NCBI RefSeq assembly: GCF_007655005.1
Contig: NZ_SZVW01000006.1
Location: forward strand, 186,001 to 250,000
Direction of reading: 5' to 3'
Source: Streptomyces tibetensis
Lineage (GTDB): Bacteria; Actinomycetota; Actinomycetes; Streptomycetales; Streptomycetaceae
Length of the DNA: 64,000 bases
Shown here: piece after piece, positions 24,938-34,960 of the stretch
How the letters are laid out: each line of letters begins with the position of its first letter
Numbering within the stretch: the first letter of the stretch is position 1
Translations under genes and position numbers: made by a program
Notes under the pieces: model-generated
Database searches by the model: none
The model's input: only the letters and a program-made list of their open reading frames with translations
What the model was told of the DNA's origin: nothing

Positions 24938-25957
24938 GTGGCCAGCATCAAGGACGTCGCTGCCGAGGCCGGCGTATCCGTCGCCACGGTCTCGCGCGTC
25001 CTGAACGACCACCCGTCGGTCAGCGCCGAGGCACGCGCCCGCGTGCTGGCCGCCGTCGAGACCCTGGGCTACCGCCCGAACGCCGTCGCCCGCTCTCTGC
25101 GCACCGACCAGACCCACACCCTGGGCCTGGTCATCAGCGACGTGATGAACCCCTACTTCACCGAGCTGGCCCGCTCCGTCGAGGAGGAGGCCCGCGCGCT
25201 CGGCTACAGCGTCATCATCGGCAACGCCGACGAGCGGCCGGACCTCCAGGACCACCACGTGCGGAACCTCCTGGACCGCCGCATCGACGGACTGCTCGTC
25301 TCCCCCACGGACGGCGGCTCGCCGCTGATGCTGGACGCCGTACGGGCCGGGACGCCCATGGTCTTCGTGGACCGGTGGATCCCGGGCGTGGACGTGCCGG
25401 TGGTGCGGGCGGACGGCCGGGCCGCCGTGCGGGACCTCGTGGCGCATCTGCACGGGCTCGGGCACCGGCGACTGGCGATCATCGCGGGACCGGCGGCGAC
25501 CACGACCGGCCAGGAGCGCGTCGAGGCCTTCCGGGAGGCGCTCGGCGCGTACGGGCTCGAACTGCCCGACGCCTACATAGGGCAGGGCGACTTCCAGGCC
25601 GAGAGCGGCCGGCTGGTCACCGAGGGCTTCCTCGACCTGGCCGAACCGCCCCAGGTCGTCTTCGCGGCCGACAACCTGATGGCGCTCGGCGCGCTGGACG
25701 CCGTACGGGCGCGTGGCCTGCGCGTACCGGACGACCTCGCGCTGGCCGCGTTCGACGACGTCCGGTGGTTCGTGCACACCGATCCGCCGATCACCGCGAT
25801 CGCCCAGCCCACGGGCGAGCTGGGCCGGGCCGCCGTACGGGCCCTGGTCGACCGGATCGAGGGACGTCCCGGCGAGTCCGTGACCCTCCCCGCCCGGCTC
25901 GTCGTACGCCGCTCGTGCGGCGAGAACCCCACCCCAGTGCAAAGGAGCACGACGTGA
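24938..25957 (+). CDS. rbsR: LacI-family regulator of the ribose operon
   Basis: 339-residue repressor. Helix-turn-helix IKDVAAEAGVSVATVSRVLN is followed by the hinge region and a sugar-binding sensor domain (GLVISDVMNPYF, VVFAADNLMALGAL, LAAFDDVRWF). The GTG start at 24938 follows AAGGAGGTGG. It is the first gene of a six-function cluster for ribose uptake: its stop overlaps the ATPase start by four bases, so regulator and transporter are co-expressed, with control by the twin operators upstream. The rbsR name rests on context. Confidence 0.85.
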   Translation: MASIKDVAAEAGVSVATVSRVLNDHPSVSAEARARVLAAVETLGYRPNAVARSLRTDQTHTLGLVISDVMNPYFTELARSVEEEARALGYSVIIGNADERPDLQDHHVRNLLDRRIDGLLVSPTDGGSPLMLDAVRAGTPMVFVDRWIPGVDVPVVRADGRAAVRDLVAHLHGLGHRRLAIIAGPAATTTGQERVEAFREALGAYGLELPDAYIGQGDFQAESGRLVTEGFLDLAEPPQVVFAADNLMALGALDAVRARGLRVPDDLALAAFDDVRWFVHTDPPITAIAQPTGELGRAAVRALVDRIEGRPGESVTLPARLVVRRSCGENPTPVQRSTT

Positions 25958-27513
25958 GCAACGCGGACGAGTTGCTGCGCATCGAGGGCATACGGAAGAC
26001 CTTCCCGGGCGTGGTCGCGCTGGACGGCGTCGACTTCGATCTGCGCCGGGGCGAGGTGCACGTCCTGCTCGGTGAGAACGGTGCCGGCAAGAGCACCCTC
26101 ATCAAGATGCTCTCCGGCGCCTACACGCCCGACGCCGGGCGGATCCTGGTCGGCGGTGAGGAGAGGCGCATCCAGGGTGCGCAGGACTCCGAGCGGCTCG
26201 GGATCGCCACCATCTACCAGGAGTTCAACCTGGTCCCGGATCTGACGGTCGCCGAGAACATCTTCCTGGGCCGCCAGCCGCGCCGGTTCGGGATGATCGA
26301 CCGGAAGAGGATGGAGGCCGACGCCGAGGGCCTGCTGAAGCGGGTCGGCGTGGACGTGTCGCCCCGCGCGCGGGTCCGTGAACTCGGCATCGCGCGCCTG
26401 CAGATGGTCGAGATCGCCAAGGCGCTCAGCCTGGACGCGCGCGTGCTCATCATGGACGAGCCGACCGCCGTGCTCACCTCCGAGGAGGTCGACAAGCTCT
26501 TCGGAATCGTGCGCGCGCTGCGCGAGGACGGCGTCGGGATCGTCTTCATCACGCACCACCTGGAGGAGATCGCCGCGCTCGGTGACCGGGTGACGGTCAT
26601 CCGGGACGGGAAGAGCGTCGGGCAGGTGCCCGCGTCGACGCCCGAGGACGAGCTCGTGCGGCTCATGGTCGGGCGCTCCATCGAGCAGCAGTACCCGCGC
26701 GAGCGGGCCGACCGGGGTGCCGCGCTGCTGTCCGTCGAGGGACTCACCCGGGACGGCGTCTTCCACGACGTCGGCTTCGAGGTGCACGCCGGTGAGGTCG
26801 TCGGCATCGCGGGGCTGGTCGGTGCGGGCCGTACCGAGGTCGTGCGGGCGGTCTTCGGGGCCGACGCGTACGACCGCGGCACCGTGAAGGTCTCCGGCGC
26901 TCCGATCGCCAAGTACGACGTCAACGCGGCCATGACCGCCGGCATCGGACTCGTCCCCGAGGACCGCAAGGGTCAGGGCCTGGTGCTGGACGCCTCCGTC
27001 GAGGAGAACCTGGGCCTGGTGACGCTGCGGTCGGCCACCCGCGGCGGGCTCGTCGACCTCAAGGGGCAGCGTGCGGCCGCCGAGCGGATCGCGAAGCAGC
27101 TCGGCGTGCGGATGGCCGGACTCGGCCAGCACGTGCGCACGCTCTCCGGCGGCAACCAGCAGAAGGTCGTCATCGGCAAGTGGCTGCTCGCCGACACCAA
27201 GGTGCTGATCCTCGACGAGCCGACGCGTGGCATCGACGTCGGCGCCAAGGTCGAGATCTACCAGCTGATCAACGAACTCACCGCAGCCGGTGCGGCCGTC
27301 CTGATGATCTCCAGCGACCTTCCCGAAGTGCTCGGCATGAGCGACCGGGTGCTGGTGATGGCCCAGGGCCGGATCGCCGGTGAACTCTCCGCCGACGAGG
27401 CGACCCAGGACGCCGTGATGGCCCTCGCCGTCAGCACCCCGACGACGAGCACCACAACGAGCACGACCACGAACACGATCACGACCGGAACGGAGGCCTC
27501 CCGTGGCCACTGA
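25954..27513 (+). CDS. rbsA: Ribose ABC transporter ATP-binding protein
   Basis: 519-residue sugar-transport ATPase with two fused nucleotide-binding domains, as in RbsA/XylG/MglA. The first has GENGAGKST near residue 40 and [11 protein letters not shown]; the second has a degenerate Walker A (GLVGAGRTE), LSGGNQQKV and [10 protein letters not shown]. The C-terminus ends in an unusual Thr/Ser-rich tail. It overlaps rbsR by 4 bases and the permease/binding-protein gene by 11. Energises ribose import at the membrane. Confidence 0.92.
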   Translation: MSNADELLRIEGIRKTFPGVVALDGVDFDLRRGEVHVLLGENGAGKSTLIKMLSGAYTPDAGRILVGGEERRIQGAQDSERLGIATIYQEFNLVPDLTVAENIFLGRQPRRFGMIDRKRMEADAEGLLKRVGVDVSPRARVRELGIARLQMVEIAKALSLDARVLIMDEPTAVLTSEEVDKLFGIVRALREDGVGIVFITHHLEEIAALGDRVTVIRDGKSVGQVPASTPEDELVRLMVGRSIEQQYPRERADRGAALLSVEGLTRDGVFHDVGFEVHAGEVVGIAGLVGAGRTEVVRAVFGADAYDRGTVKVSGAPIAKYDVNAAMTAGIGLVPEDRKGQGLVLDASVEENLGLVTLRSATRGGLVDLKGQRAAAERIAKQLGVRMAGLGQHVRTLSGGNQQKVVIGKWLLADTKVLILDEPTRGIDVGAKVEIYQLINELTAAGAAVLMISSDLPEVLGMSDRVLVMAQGRIAGELSADEATQDAVMALAVSTPTTSTTTSTTTNTITTGTEASRGH

Positions 27514-29452
27514 CACGCTCAAGAGCACGACGGGCGCGGGTGGCGCCTCGGGGGGCCTGCGCCGCCTCCTGCTCGACAACGGGGCACTGACCGCGCTCAT
27601 CGTCCTCGTCATCGCGATGTCGGCGCTGTCCGGCGACTTCCTGACGACGGACAACCTCCTCAACGTCGGCGTGCAGGCGGCCGTGACGGCCATCCTCGCC
27701 TTCGGTGTGACGTTCGTGATCGTCTCCGCGGGCATCGACCTGTCGGTCGGCTCGGTCGCCGCGCTGTCCGCCACGGTCCTCGCCTGGAGCGCCACCTCGG
27801 CGGGCGTCCCGGTCTTCCTCGCCGTTCTCCTGGCCATAGCGACGGGCATCGTCTGCGGCCTGGTCAACGGCATCCTGATCTCCTACGGCAAGCTGCCGCC
27901 GTTCATCGCCACGCTGGCCATGCTGTCCGTGGCCCGCGGCCTGTCCCTCGTCATCTCCGAGGGCTCCCCGATCGCCCTCCCCGACTCGGTCTCCCACCTC
28001 GGCGACACCCTCGGCGGCTGGCTGCCGGTGCCGGTCCTGGTGATGATCGTCATGGGCCTGATCGCGGCCTTCGTACTCGGCCGGACCTACATCGGGCGCT
28101 CCATGTACGCGATCGGCGGCAACGAGGAGGCCGCGCGGCTGTCCGGCCTGCGCGTGAAGAAGCAGAAGCTCGCCATCTACGCCTTCTCCGGCGTGTTCGC
28201 CGCCGTCGCCGGTGTCGTCCTCGCGGCCCGGCTCTCCTCCGCGCAGCCCCAGGCCGCCGACGGCTACGAGCTGGACGCGATCGCCGCCGTCGTCATCGGC
28301 GGCGCCTCCCTCGCGGGCGGCACGGGCAAGGCCTCCGGCACGCTCATCGGCGCCCTGATCCTGGCCGTGCTGCGCAACGGGCTGAACCTGCTGAACGTCT
28401 CGGCGTTCTGGCAGCAGGTCGTCATCGGCGTCGTCATCGCGCTCGCGGTGCTGTTCGACACGCTGCGGCGCAAGGCGGGGGCGACCCCGGTGGCCGGTGC
28501 CTCCCAAGGGGGCAAGGGCAAGCAGGCGGCGACGTACGGACTCGCGGCCGTGGTCACCGTCGCGATCGTCGGCGCCACCTCCTTCCTGCACAACGGCTCC
28601 GCCTCCGCGGACAAGCCGACCATGGGCCTGTCGCTGTCGACCCTCAACAACCCGTTCTTCGTGCAGATCCGGGCGGGCGCCCAGGCCGAGGCGAAGAAGC
28701 TGGGCATCGACCTGACCGTCACGGACGCCCAGAACGACGCCTCCCAGCAGGCCAACCAGTTGCAGAACTTCACGAGTTCGAACCTGGGCGCGATCATCGT
28801 CAACCCGGTGGACTCCGACGCGGCGAGCAACTCCGTGAAGGCCGCGGACAAGGCCGACATCCCGGTCATCGCCGTCGACCGGACCGTCAACAAGGCCGCG
28901 GTGGACACCCTGGTCGCCTCCGACAACGTCGCCGGCGGTGAACTCGCCGCCAAGACCATCGCCGACAAGCTGGGCGGCAAGGGCAAGATCGTGATCCTCC
29001 AGGGTCAGGCGGGCACCTCCGCGGCCCGGGAGCGCGCGCAGGGCTTCGCGAACGGCCTCAAGGCCTACCCGGGCATCCAGGTCGTCGCCCAGCAGCCCGC
29101 CGACTTCGACCGCACCAAGGGCCTCGACGTGATGTCGAACCTGCTCCAGGCCCACCCGGACGTCCAGGGCGTCATCGCCGCCAACGACGAGATGGCGCTC
29201 GGCGCGATCAAGGCCCTGGGCTCCAAGGCCGGCACGTCGGTCTCGGTCGTCGGCTTCGACGGCACGCCGGACGGACTGAAGGCCGTCGAGGGCGGCACGC
29301 TGTACGCGTCCGTGGCGCAGCAGCCGTCCCACCTGGGGAAGATCGCCGTGGACAACGCCTTGAAGGCACTCCAGGGCAAGGACGTCGAGGAGACGGTCAA
29401 GGTGCCGGTGAAGGTGGTCACGAAGGAGAACGTGGCCGGCTTCAGCGGCTGA
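27503..29452 (+). CDS. Ribose permease fused to ribose-binding protein (RbsC-RbsB)
   Basis: 649-residue fusion. Residues 1 to about 330 are an RbsC-type permease (about 9-10 helices; [35 protein letters not shown]). A further helix near 345-362 leads outside to an RbsB-type periplasmic-binding domain from about residue 375 ([40 protein letters not shown]). The binding domain is thus tethered to its own permease rather than lipid-anchored. Start GTG at 27503 follows GGAGG. Such fusions occur in some Streptomyces. It imports ribose together with RbsA. Confidence 0.92.
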   Translation: MATDTLKSTTGAGGASGGLRRLLLDNGALTALIVLVIAMSALSGDFLTTDNLLNVGVQAAVTAILAFGVTFVIVSAGIDLSVGSVAALSATVLAWSATSAGVPVFLAVLLAIATGIVCGLVNGILISYGKLPPFIATLAMLSVARGLSLVISEGSPIALPDSVSHLGDTLGGWLPVPVLVMIVMGLIAAFVLGRTYIGRSMYAIGGNEEAARLSGLRVKKQKLAIYAFSGVFAAVAGVVLAARLSSAQPQAADGYELDAIAAVVIGGASLAGGTGKASGTLIGALILAVLRNGLNLLNVSAFWQQVVIGVVIALAVLFDTLRRKAGATPVAGASQGGKGKQAATYGLAAVVTVAIVGATSFLHNGSASADKPTMGLSLSTLNNPFFVQIRAGAQAEAKKLGIDLTVTDAQNDASQQANQLQNFTSSNLGAIIVNPVDSDAASNSVKAADKADIPVIAVDRTVNKAAVDTLVASDNVAGGELAAKTIADKLGGKGKIVILQGQAGTSAARERAQGFANGLKAYPGIQVVAQQPADFDRTKGLDVMSNLLQAHPDVQGVIAANDEMALGAIKALGSKAGTSVSVVGFDGTPDGLKAVEGGTLYASVAQQPSHLGKIAVDNALKALQGKDVEETVKVPVKVVTKENVAGFSG

Positions 29453-29463
29453 CATCGGGGAAC

Positions 29464-29503
29464 GGCCGGGCGGTGGTCCACAGCGTGTGGCGACCACCCG
29501 GCC
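29464..29503 (+). terminator. Stem-loop between the transporter and kinase genes
   Basis: GGCCGGG-CGG-TGGTC (29464-29478) pairs with GACCACCCGGCC (29492-29503) with a 3-nt bulge. It lies 11 bases past the fusion gene and 26 before the kinase start, so it may lower expression of the distal ribose genes relative to the transporter. Confidence 0.55.
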
Positions 29504-29528
29504 ATGTCACTCACGTGGGGAGCAACTC

Positions 29529-30431
29529 ATGTACGACTACGACCTCCTGGTCGTGGGATCGGCCAACGCCGACCTGGTGATCGGAGTGGAGCGCCGGCCC
29601 GATGCCGGCGAGACCGTGCTCGGCTCCGACCTGGCCGTCCACCCGGGCGGCAAGGGCGCGAACCAGGCCGTCGCCGCCGCCCGGCTCGGCGCCCGCACGG
29701 CCCTGCTGGCCCGGGTCGGCGACGACGCGCACGGCCGGCTGCTGCTGGACTCGCAGCGCGAGGCGGGCGTCGACACGGTGGGCGTCCTGGTGGGCGGCGC
29801 GCCGACCGGCGTCGCCCTGATCACGGTCGACCCGTCCGGGGACAACAGCATCGTCGTCTCACCCGGCGCCAACGGCCGTCTCACACCTGAGGACGTCAGG
29901 GCCGCCGGGTGCCTCTTCCAGGGTTCCAAGGTGGTGTCGGTGCAGCTGGAGATCCCCCTGGAGACGGTGGTGGAGGCCGTACGGAACCTGGCTCCCGAGA
30001 GCCGTTTCGTGCTGAACCCCTCGCCGCCGCGCCCCCTTCCTCCGGAGGTGCTGGCGGCCTGCGACCCGCTGATCGTGAACGAGCACGAGGCCAAGGTGAT
30101 CCTGGGCGACTCCGCCGTGGGGGACACCCCCGAGGACTGGGCGCGGATCCTGCTCGCCAAGGGCCCGAGGTCGGTGGTGGTGACGCTGGGCGGGCAGGGC
30201 GCGCTGGTGGCGTCGTCGGAGGGGGTCTCGCGGGTACCGGCCCTGAAGGTGGACGCGGTGGACACGACAGGGGCGGGCGATTCCTTCACCGCGGCGCTGG
30301 CCTACCGGCTGGGCGCGGGCGAGTCGCTGGCTCAGGCGGCGTCGTACGCGGTGCGGGTGGGTGCCGCGACCGTGACGAAGGAGGGCGCGCAGGCGTCCTT
30401 CCCGACGGCGGCGGAGGTCGCCGGGTCATGA
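29529..30431 (+). CDS. rbsK: Ribokinase
   Basis: 300-residue PfkB-family kinase that phosphorylates ribose to ribose 5-phosphate. The N-terminal PfkB signature is GSANADLVIGVERRPDAGET with HPGGKGANQAVAAARLGA; the C-terminal anion-hole signature is VDTTGAGDSFTAALA, carrying the catalytic Asp. The ATG at 29529 is preceded by GGGGAG. The next gene overlaps its stop (ATGA). Cytoplasmic. Confidence 0.92.
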   Translation: MYDYDLLVVGSANADLVIGVERRPDAGETVLGSDLAVHPGGKGANQAVAAARLGARTALLARVGDDAHGRLLLDSQREAGVDTVGVLVGGAPTGVALITVDPSGDNSIVVSPGANGRLTPEDVRAAGCLFQGSKVVSVQLEIPLETVVEAVRNLAPESRFVLNPSPPRPLPPEVLAACDPLIVNEHEAKVILGDSAVGDTPEDWARILLAKGPRSVVVTLGGQGALVASSEGVSRVPALKVDAVDTTGAGDSFTAALAYRLGAGESLAQAASYAVRVGAATVTKEGAQASFPTAAEVAGS

Positions 30432-30817
30432 AGAAGGCCGGGATACTGAACCGTCACCTCGCCGGAGCGCTGGCCGAGCTCGGCCACGGCGACGGGGTGC
30501 TGGTGTGCGACGTGGGCATGCCGATCCCCGACGGCCCGAGGGTGGTGGACCTGGCCTTCCGGGCGGGCGTGCCGTCGTTCGCCGAGGTGCTGGACGGGCT
30601 GCTGGCCGAGCTGGTGGTCGAGGGGGCGACGGCGGCGCAGGAGCTGCGGGACGCCAACCCGGAGGCGTCGTCGCTGCTGGAAGGGCACTTCCCGGGGCTC
30701 GCCCTCGTGTCGCACGAACGGCTCAAGGAGCTGTCGGCGGAGGCCCGGCTGGTCGTCCGCACGGGCGAGGCACGGCCATACGCGAACGTCCTGCTGAGGT
30801 GCGGGGTCTTCTTCTGA
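30428..30817 (+). CDS. rbsD: D-ribose pyranase
   Basis: 129-residue RbsD protein, which converts beta-pyranose to beta-furanose ribose before phosphorylation. Typical features: MKKAGILNRHLAGALAELGHGD, VCDVGMPIPDG (catalytic His-Asp region) and the C-terminal RTGEARPYANVLLRCGV. It is coupled to rbsK by a 4-base overlap and ends the operon at a stem-loop. Confidence 0.93.
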   Translation: MKKAGILNRHLAGALAELGHGDGVLVCDVGMPIPDGPRVVDLAFRAGVPSFAEVLDGLLAELVVEGATAAQELRDANPEASSLLEGHFPGLALVSHERLKELSAEARLVVRTGEARPYANVLLRCGVFF

Positions 30818-30853
30818 CGCCCGCGAAGGGGCGCAGCAGGCTCTGAACGGTTT

Positions 30854-30894
30854 CGAGGAGGCCCGGTCCGTCGACCGGGCCCCCTCGGCTTTTC
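30854..30894 (+). terminator. Terminator of the ribose operon
   Basis: CGAGGAGGCCCGGT (30854-30867) pairs with ACCGGGCCCCCTCG (30874-30887) with one mismatch, then GCTTTT follows. Confidence 0.8.
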
Positions 30895-31056
30895 CCCTCC
30901 CGCCAGGAACCCCCACGATCCCCCCAGATCCCACCCCCAAGGGTCCTGACACCAAGTACGACCCCCAGGAGGCGGGAAGGGTTGCACGGCGGAGTAAGAA
31001 ATTCTTGCCGGTTTCCCGGACAACTCTCCCGCGCCGCAGCGGCGTACGCTGAATTC

Positions 31057-31788
31057 ATGGTGCTTCTTCGGGCCAATAGGGGGCATACAGGACAGGGGTC
31101 GTCGGGCGAGCGGAGCACCCCTGTGTTCGTCGACTCCACAGGCAGGCGTGCTCGGTATCTGCGGCGCACCGGCTACGGACTGGCCACCGCCGCGGCCACG
31201 TACATGGCGGTTCTCGGCCTGAGCCTGATGGGAGCAACTCCCTTCGCCCCGGGGGCCATCCTGCCCGGCGACATCGCCGGGCCCGCCGCACCGGCCCCCC
31301 ACACACCCGGCGGGACGCCCCAGGCACCCGGAGAGCTTCCCGCGTCCGGCCCCGTGGGCCCCGGCTCCCCGAGCACCCTGCTCATTCCGCAAGCCGCCCG
31401 ATCCGGCGCTCCCGTCGCTCCGCCCCGGGTGCCCGGGGACCCATCGACCGGCTCACCGGCCCGCCCTGACACATCAGAACCGCAAGCACCGACAACCACA
31501 CCGGGGCAGCCCGCGGCCCCCGGTGATCCCGCTGCTCCCACTCCCACGCCCGGCACGGGCACCGCCCCCGCGCCCGGCACAGGAACCACCCCCGCGCCCG
31601 GCACGGGCACCACCCCCGCATCGCCCCCGCCCGCTCCGCCGACCACCGCCCCACCGGCCCCCCAGCCCCCGGCGCAGACGCCGCCGTCCGGCTCCCAGCC
31701 GCCGGCGCCGGCCCCCAGCCCCGTGGCGCCGTCCGGTTCCACGGCCACCCTCCTGCCCTCCGAGCCCTCGGTGGCCGAGGCCTCCTGA
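31057..31788 (+). CDS. Pro/Thr-rich membrane protein partnered with the polysaccharide enzyme
   Basis: 243-residue protein. A short basic N-terminus is followed by one membrane segment (about residues 45-65, GLATAAATYMAVLGLSLMG). The long low-complexity tail is rich in Pro, Thr, Ala and Gly, with repeats of PAPGTGTT, and probably lies outside and spans cell-wall space. The first base of the next gene's ATG is the last base of this stop. Its place before a deacetylase-glycosyltransferase fusion recalls the matA-matB pair that governs Streptomyces mycelial clumping, but similarity to MatA is not established here. The ATG at 31057 lacks a clear ribosome binding site. Confidence 0.55.
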   Translation: MVLLRANRGHTGQGSSGERSTPVFVDSTGRRARYLRRTGYGLATAAATYMAVLGLSLMGATPFAPGAILPGDIAGPAAPAPHTPGGTPQAPGELPASGPVGPGSPSTLLIPQAARSGAPVAPPRVPGDPSTGSPARPDTSEPQAPTTTPGQPAAPGDPAAPTPTPGTGTAPAPGTGTTPAPGTGTTPASPPPAPPTTAPPAPQPPAQTPPSGSQPPAPAPSPVAPSGSTATLLPSEPSVAEAS

Positions 31789-33971
31789 TGCGACGGCGCC
31801 CTCACCGGTCACCCGGCCGCCCACCGAGGTCGCCCGGCCCGCGGCGGACGCGAGCGCCCCTGTCGCCGCGGCACCGGTTCCGCATCGCCGTTCCCGTCGT
31901 CCTGCTGGCCTTCGTCGTCTCGGTCCTCCTGATCGAGGGGTACACCACGCGGGGCTTCACCGGGGACCAGGAGGCCCGCGCCGGGCGCCCCACCACCGGC
32001 GTCCCCCGCGTGATCGCCGGCGGCGGCCCGGTCGTCGACACCACCCACGACCACCTGCGGACCTACCACCCACCGGCCAAGACCGTCGTGCTGACCTTCG
32101 ACGACGGCCCCGACCCCACCTGGACGCCCCGCGTACTGGCGGTGCTCGACCACTACGGCACGCCCGGCACCTTCTTCGTCACCGGGCAACAGACCGTCCG
32201 GCACCCGCAAGTCCTGCGTCGCGTGATCCGTTCCGGCAACGAGGTCGGGGTGCACACCTTCTCCCACCCGGACCTGGCCACCCAGTCCGCGAGCAGCGTC
32301 GACCGTGAGCTCGCGCTGACCCAACTCGCCCTCGCCGGGGCCGCGGGCGTCAACACGTCGCTGATGCGGATGCCCTACTCCTCCACCACCTCGGCCCTCG
32401 ACAACCGGGCGTGGACCGTCTCCCGGCGTCTGGGCGAGAAGGGTTACGTCCTGGCGTTCATCGACCATGACACCGACGACTGGCGGCGGCCGGGCGCCCG
32501 GGCCATCGTCGACGCGGCCCTGCCCGACGCGCCGGCCGGCGGGGTCGTCCTCCTGCACGACGCGGGAGGAGACAGGTCACAGACCGTCGAAGCCCTCGAC
32601 CGTCTGATCCCCCGGCTGAAGGCCCAGGGCTATCGCTTCACCACCCTCGCCGACCTCGTCGGCACCGACAGTTTCACCAGCCCCGTCGGCACGGTGGAGT
32701 TGTGGCAGGGCCGCATCTTCGTGGCCGCTGTCACCGTGTCGGGGACGGCGGTGTCGGCCGTCAGCGTGCTGCTGCTGGTCGTCGGCTCGCTCGTCCTCGC
32801 ACGGTGCCTGCTCCTGCTCGTGCTGGCCCGCCACCACGCCCGTCGGTACCGGCGCCGGCACACCGGCGCCCACCGGCCCGTCACCCGGCCTGTCAGTGTC
32901 GTCGTACCCGCCTACGACGAGGAGCTGTGCATCACCAAGACACTCCGGTCGCTCGCCGCGAGCGACCACCCCGTCGAGATCATCGTCGTGGACGACGGGT
33001 CCCACGACGGCACCGCCGACCTCGCGGAGTCCCTCGCCCTGGAGAACGTCACCGTCGTCCGGCAGCCCAACGGCGGCAAACCGTCCGCCCTCAACAACGG
33101 CGTCCTGCGGGCCTCGCACGATCTCGTCGTCATGCTGGACGCCGACACCGTCTTCGCCCCCTCGACCGTCGGCCGCCTCGTCCAGCCGTTCGCCGACCCG
33201 CGCGTCGGCGCCGTGGCGGGCAACGCCAAGGTCGGCAACCGTCGGCGCCTGCTCGGCCGGTGGCAGCACATCGAGTACGTCATGGGCTTCAACCTCGACC
33301 GCCGCATGTACGACCTGCTGCACTGCCTGCCCACCATTCCCGGTGCCGTGGGCGCGTTTCGCGTCGAGGCCCTGCGGGACGCCGGGATGGTGAGTGCGGA
33401 CACCCTCGCCGAGGACACCGACATCACCATGGCCCTGCACCGGGCCGGGTGGGAGATCCGCTACGTGCCGGACGCCCTCGCCTGGACCGAGGCGCCGATC
33501 TCGCTGCGGCAACTGTGGCGCCAGCGCTACCGGTGGAGCTACGGCACGATGCAGGCGGCGTGGAAGCACCGGCACGCACTGGTCGAGCGTGGCCCCGCGG
33601 GCCGCTTCGGCCGTCTCGGTCTGCCCTTGCTCGCCGTCTTCCAGATCTTCACCCCGCTGCTCGCCCCGCTGATCGACATACTGGCCCTGTACGGCCTGGT
33701 GTTCGGGAACCCGCTCACCACGGTGCTGGCCTGGAGCGGCGTGCTGGCCGTGCAGGCCGTCTGCGCCGCGTACGCCTTCCACCTCGACGGCGAACCGCTC
33801 CGGCCCCTCTGGGCGCTCCCGCTCCAGCAGATCGTCTACCGCCAGGTGATGTACCTGGTCCTCGTCCAGGCCTGCCTGACCGCGATCAACGGCTACCGAC
33901 TGCCCTGGCAGCGGCTCAGCCGCAGCGGCGACGTGATGCTGCCGCCTCAGCCCTCCACCCGCCGGATGTGA
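31788..33971 (+). CDS. Bifunctional polysaccharide deacetylase / processive glycosyltransferase 2 (MatB-like)
   Basis: 727-residue membrane enzyme. After one N-terminal helix comes an extracellular NodB-type deacetylase with motifs TFDDGPDPT, HTFSHPD, RMPYSS, DTDDW and LLHDAGG. A second membrane helix near residues 310-340 leads to a cytoplasmic GT2 domain (VDDGSHDG, DADT, AEDTD and QRYRW, the processive QxxRW signature), then several C-terminal helices. Such proteins make and partly de-N-acetylate a beta-1,6-GlcNAc-type exopolysaccharide; MatB of S. lividans has this plan and promotes pellet formation. Product identity is inferred. Overlaps the upstream Pro-rich gene by one base. Confidence 0.88.
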   Translation: MRRRPHRSPGRPPRSPGPRRTRAPLSPRHRFRIAVPVVLLAFVVSVLLIEGYTTRGFTGDQEARAGRPTTGVPRVIAGGGPVVDTTHDHLRTYHPPAKTVVLTFDDGPDPTWTPRVLAVLDHYGTPGTFFVTGQQTVRHPQVLRRVIRSGNEVGVHTFSHPDLATQSASSVDRELALTQLALAGAAGVNTSLMRMPYSSTTSALDNRAWTVSRRLGEKGYVLAFIDHDTDDWRRPGARAIVDAALPDAPAGGVVLLHDAGGDRSQTVEALDRLIPRLKAQGYRFTTLADLVGTDSFTSPVGTVELWQGRIFVAAVTVSGTAVSAVSVLLLVVGSLVLARCLLLLVLARHHARRYRRRHTGAHRPVTRPVSVVVPAYDEELCITKTLRSLAASDHPVEIIVVDDGSHDGTADLAESLALENVTVVRQPNGGKPSALNNGVLRASHDLVVMLDADTVFAPSTVGRLVQPFADPRVGAVAGNAKVGNRRRLLGRWQHIEYVMGFNLDRRMYDLLHCLPTIPGAVGAFRVEALRDAGMVSADTLAEDTDITMALHRAGWEIRYVPDALAWTEAPISLRQLWRQRYRWSYGTMQAAWKHRHALVERGPAGRFGRLGLPLLAVFQIFTPLLAPLIDILALYGLVFGNPLTTVLAWSGVLAVQAVCAAYAFHLDGEPLRPLWALPLQQIVYRQVMYLVLVQACLTAINGYRLPWQRLSRSGDVMLPPQPSTRRM

Positions 33972-34172
33972 TCCGGCATCGGGGCGGGTGGTGCCGGACC
34001 CCTACGCCGGATGGCTCACCCGGTCCGCCGAGGGCACCGACACGCTCTGACCAGGCCATTCCTTGCAGCCGCTCGCTCAATCTCCCTCAGCGCATCGCAC
34101 GATCGGGTTGAGTTGCCCGCCCTCGGGGCCGTCAGCCTTTCTCCAGGCTGTTTTTGCGCTCATGGTGTGATC

Positions 34173-34490
34173 ATGAAAACTTCCCGACTGCACTCCGTGC
34201 ACCGTTCGCTCGCCCACACGGCCGGCGCGACCGTCGTCCTCCTCGCGGCGGTCCTGACCTCCGCCGCCCCCGTCGCGGCCCACGCCGCAGCGTCGCCCGA
34301 GCGCGGCGAAATCCAGATCATTTCGTGCCAGACCACCCGCGTGCAGAGCCAGGGCTTCGAAAGCATCGTCTGGACCGTGTTGTTCGGGCCCCAGGGCCTG
34401 CAGACGCAGGAGACCCGGTGCGACGAGAGTGCGGGGGAGGGCAAGCAGGAAGAGACCAAAGACCCTCTGCGGCCCATCTTGGCCCCCTGA
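34173..34490 (+). CDS. Small secreted protein, unknown
   Basis: 105-residue protein with a signal peptide (basic start MKTSRLHSVHRS, hydrophobic core, cleavage near AHAAA). The mature part contains two cysteines and an acidic C-terminal tail. An ATG preceded by GTGATC is chosen to give a normal signal peptide; no strong ribosome binding site is seen. I recognise no family. A compact stem-loop lies about 70 bases after the stop. Confidence 0.5.
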   Translation: MKTSRLHSVHRSLAHTAGATVVLLAAVLTSAAPVAAHAAASPERGEIQIISCQTTRVQSQGFESIVWTVLFGPQGLQTQETRCDESAGEGKQEETKDPLRPILAP

Positions 34491-34562
34491 CCTGCTGGCG
34501 CGCTGTGCAGCTGAAGCGGTGCGGGCGCCCCGGCGCCCCTCCCCGGCGGTTCAGGGTACGGC

Positions 34563-34583
34563 GAGGGAGCCCTGGGCTCCCTC
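34563..34583 (+). terminator. Stem-loop terminator
   Basis: GAGGGAGCCC (34563-34572) and GGGCTCCCTC (34574-34583) form a near-continuous perfect palindrome, with further pairing of GGTAC/GTACC around it. Confidence 0.65.
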
Positions 34584-34721
34584 CTGTACCGGCCTCCGCA
34601 TCCGCCTTCTCGATGCGGAAAGTTGCGGAGGAACGCGGTCGGCGCCGAAGGCGCGGTAGAACGCGGAGAGCCGCCGGGCGACGCCGTACCCGCACGCGAC
34701 CGAAGCGCGCCGGGAGCGTCG

Positions 34722-34892
34722 TCACCGCCGCAGGCTGTAGCTCACCATCGACGCCCCCACCGCCGACCCGAACGCGGGCAGCAGGAACTGCGCGAAGGCT
34801 TCCCAGCCCCAGACGATCCCCGCGCACGCCGCCGTGATGTTGATGGCCAGGGACATGATCCACAGAGCGACGCTCTGGGCCTGAGGTGACAT
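34722..34892 (-). CDS. Small membrane protein (56 aa)
   Basis: 56-residue protein, MSPQAQSVALWIMSLAINITAA then a Trp-containing helix GIVWGWEAFAQFLLPAFGSAVG and a basic end. It has one or two membrane helices. The start at 34892 follows GAGGAACG. It lies 68 bases behind another small membrane protein on the same strand, perhaps in one transcript. No known family. Confidence 0.55.
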   Translation of the reverse strand: MSPQAQSVALWIMSLAINITAACAGIVWGWEAFAQFLLPAFGSAVGASMVSYSLRR

Positions 34893-34960
34893 CGTTCCTC
34901 GTCGTCGTTCGTCGTTCGTCGTCATTCGGGGCCGGAGAAAAGGGGGCGGCCGAGGCGGAA

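Noticed and set aside
27258..27482. Val-rich minus-strand frame
   Set aside because: It mirrors the Thr-rich tail of RbsA and has no independent support.
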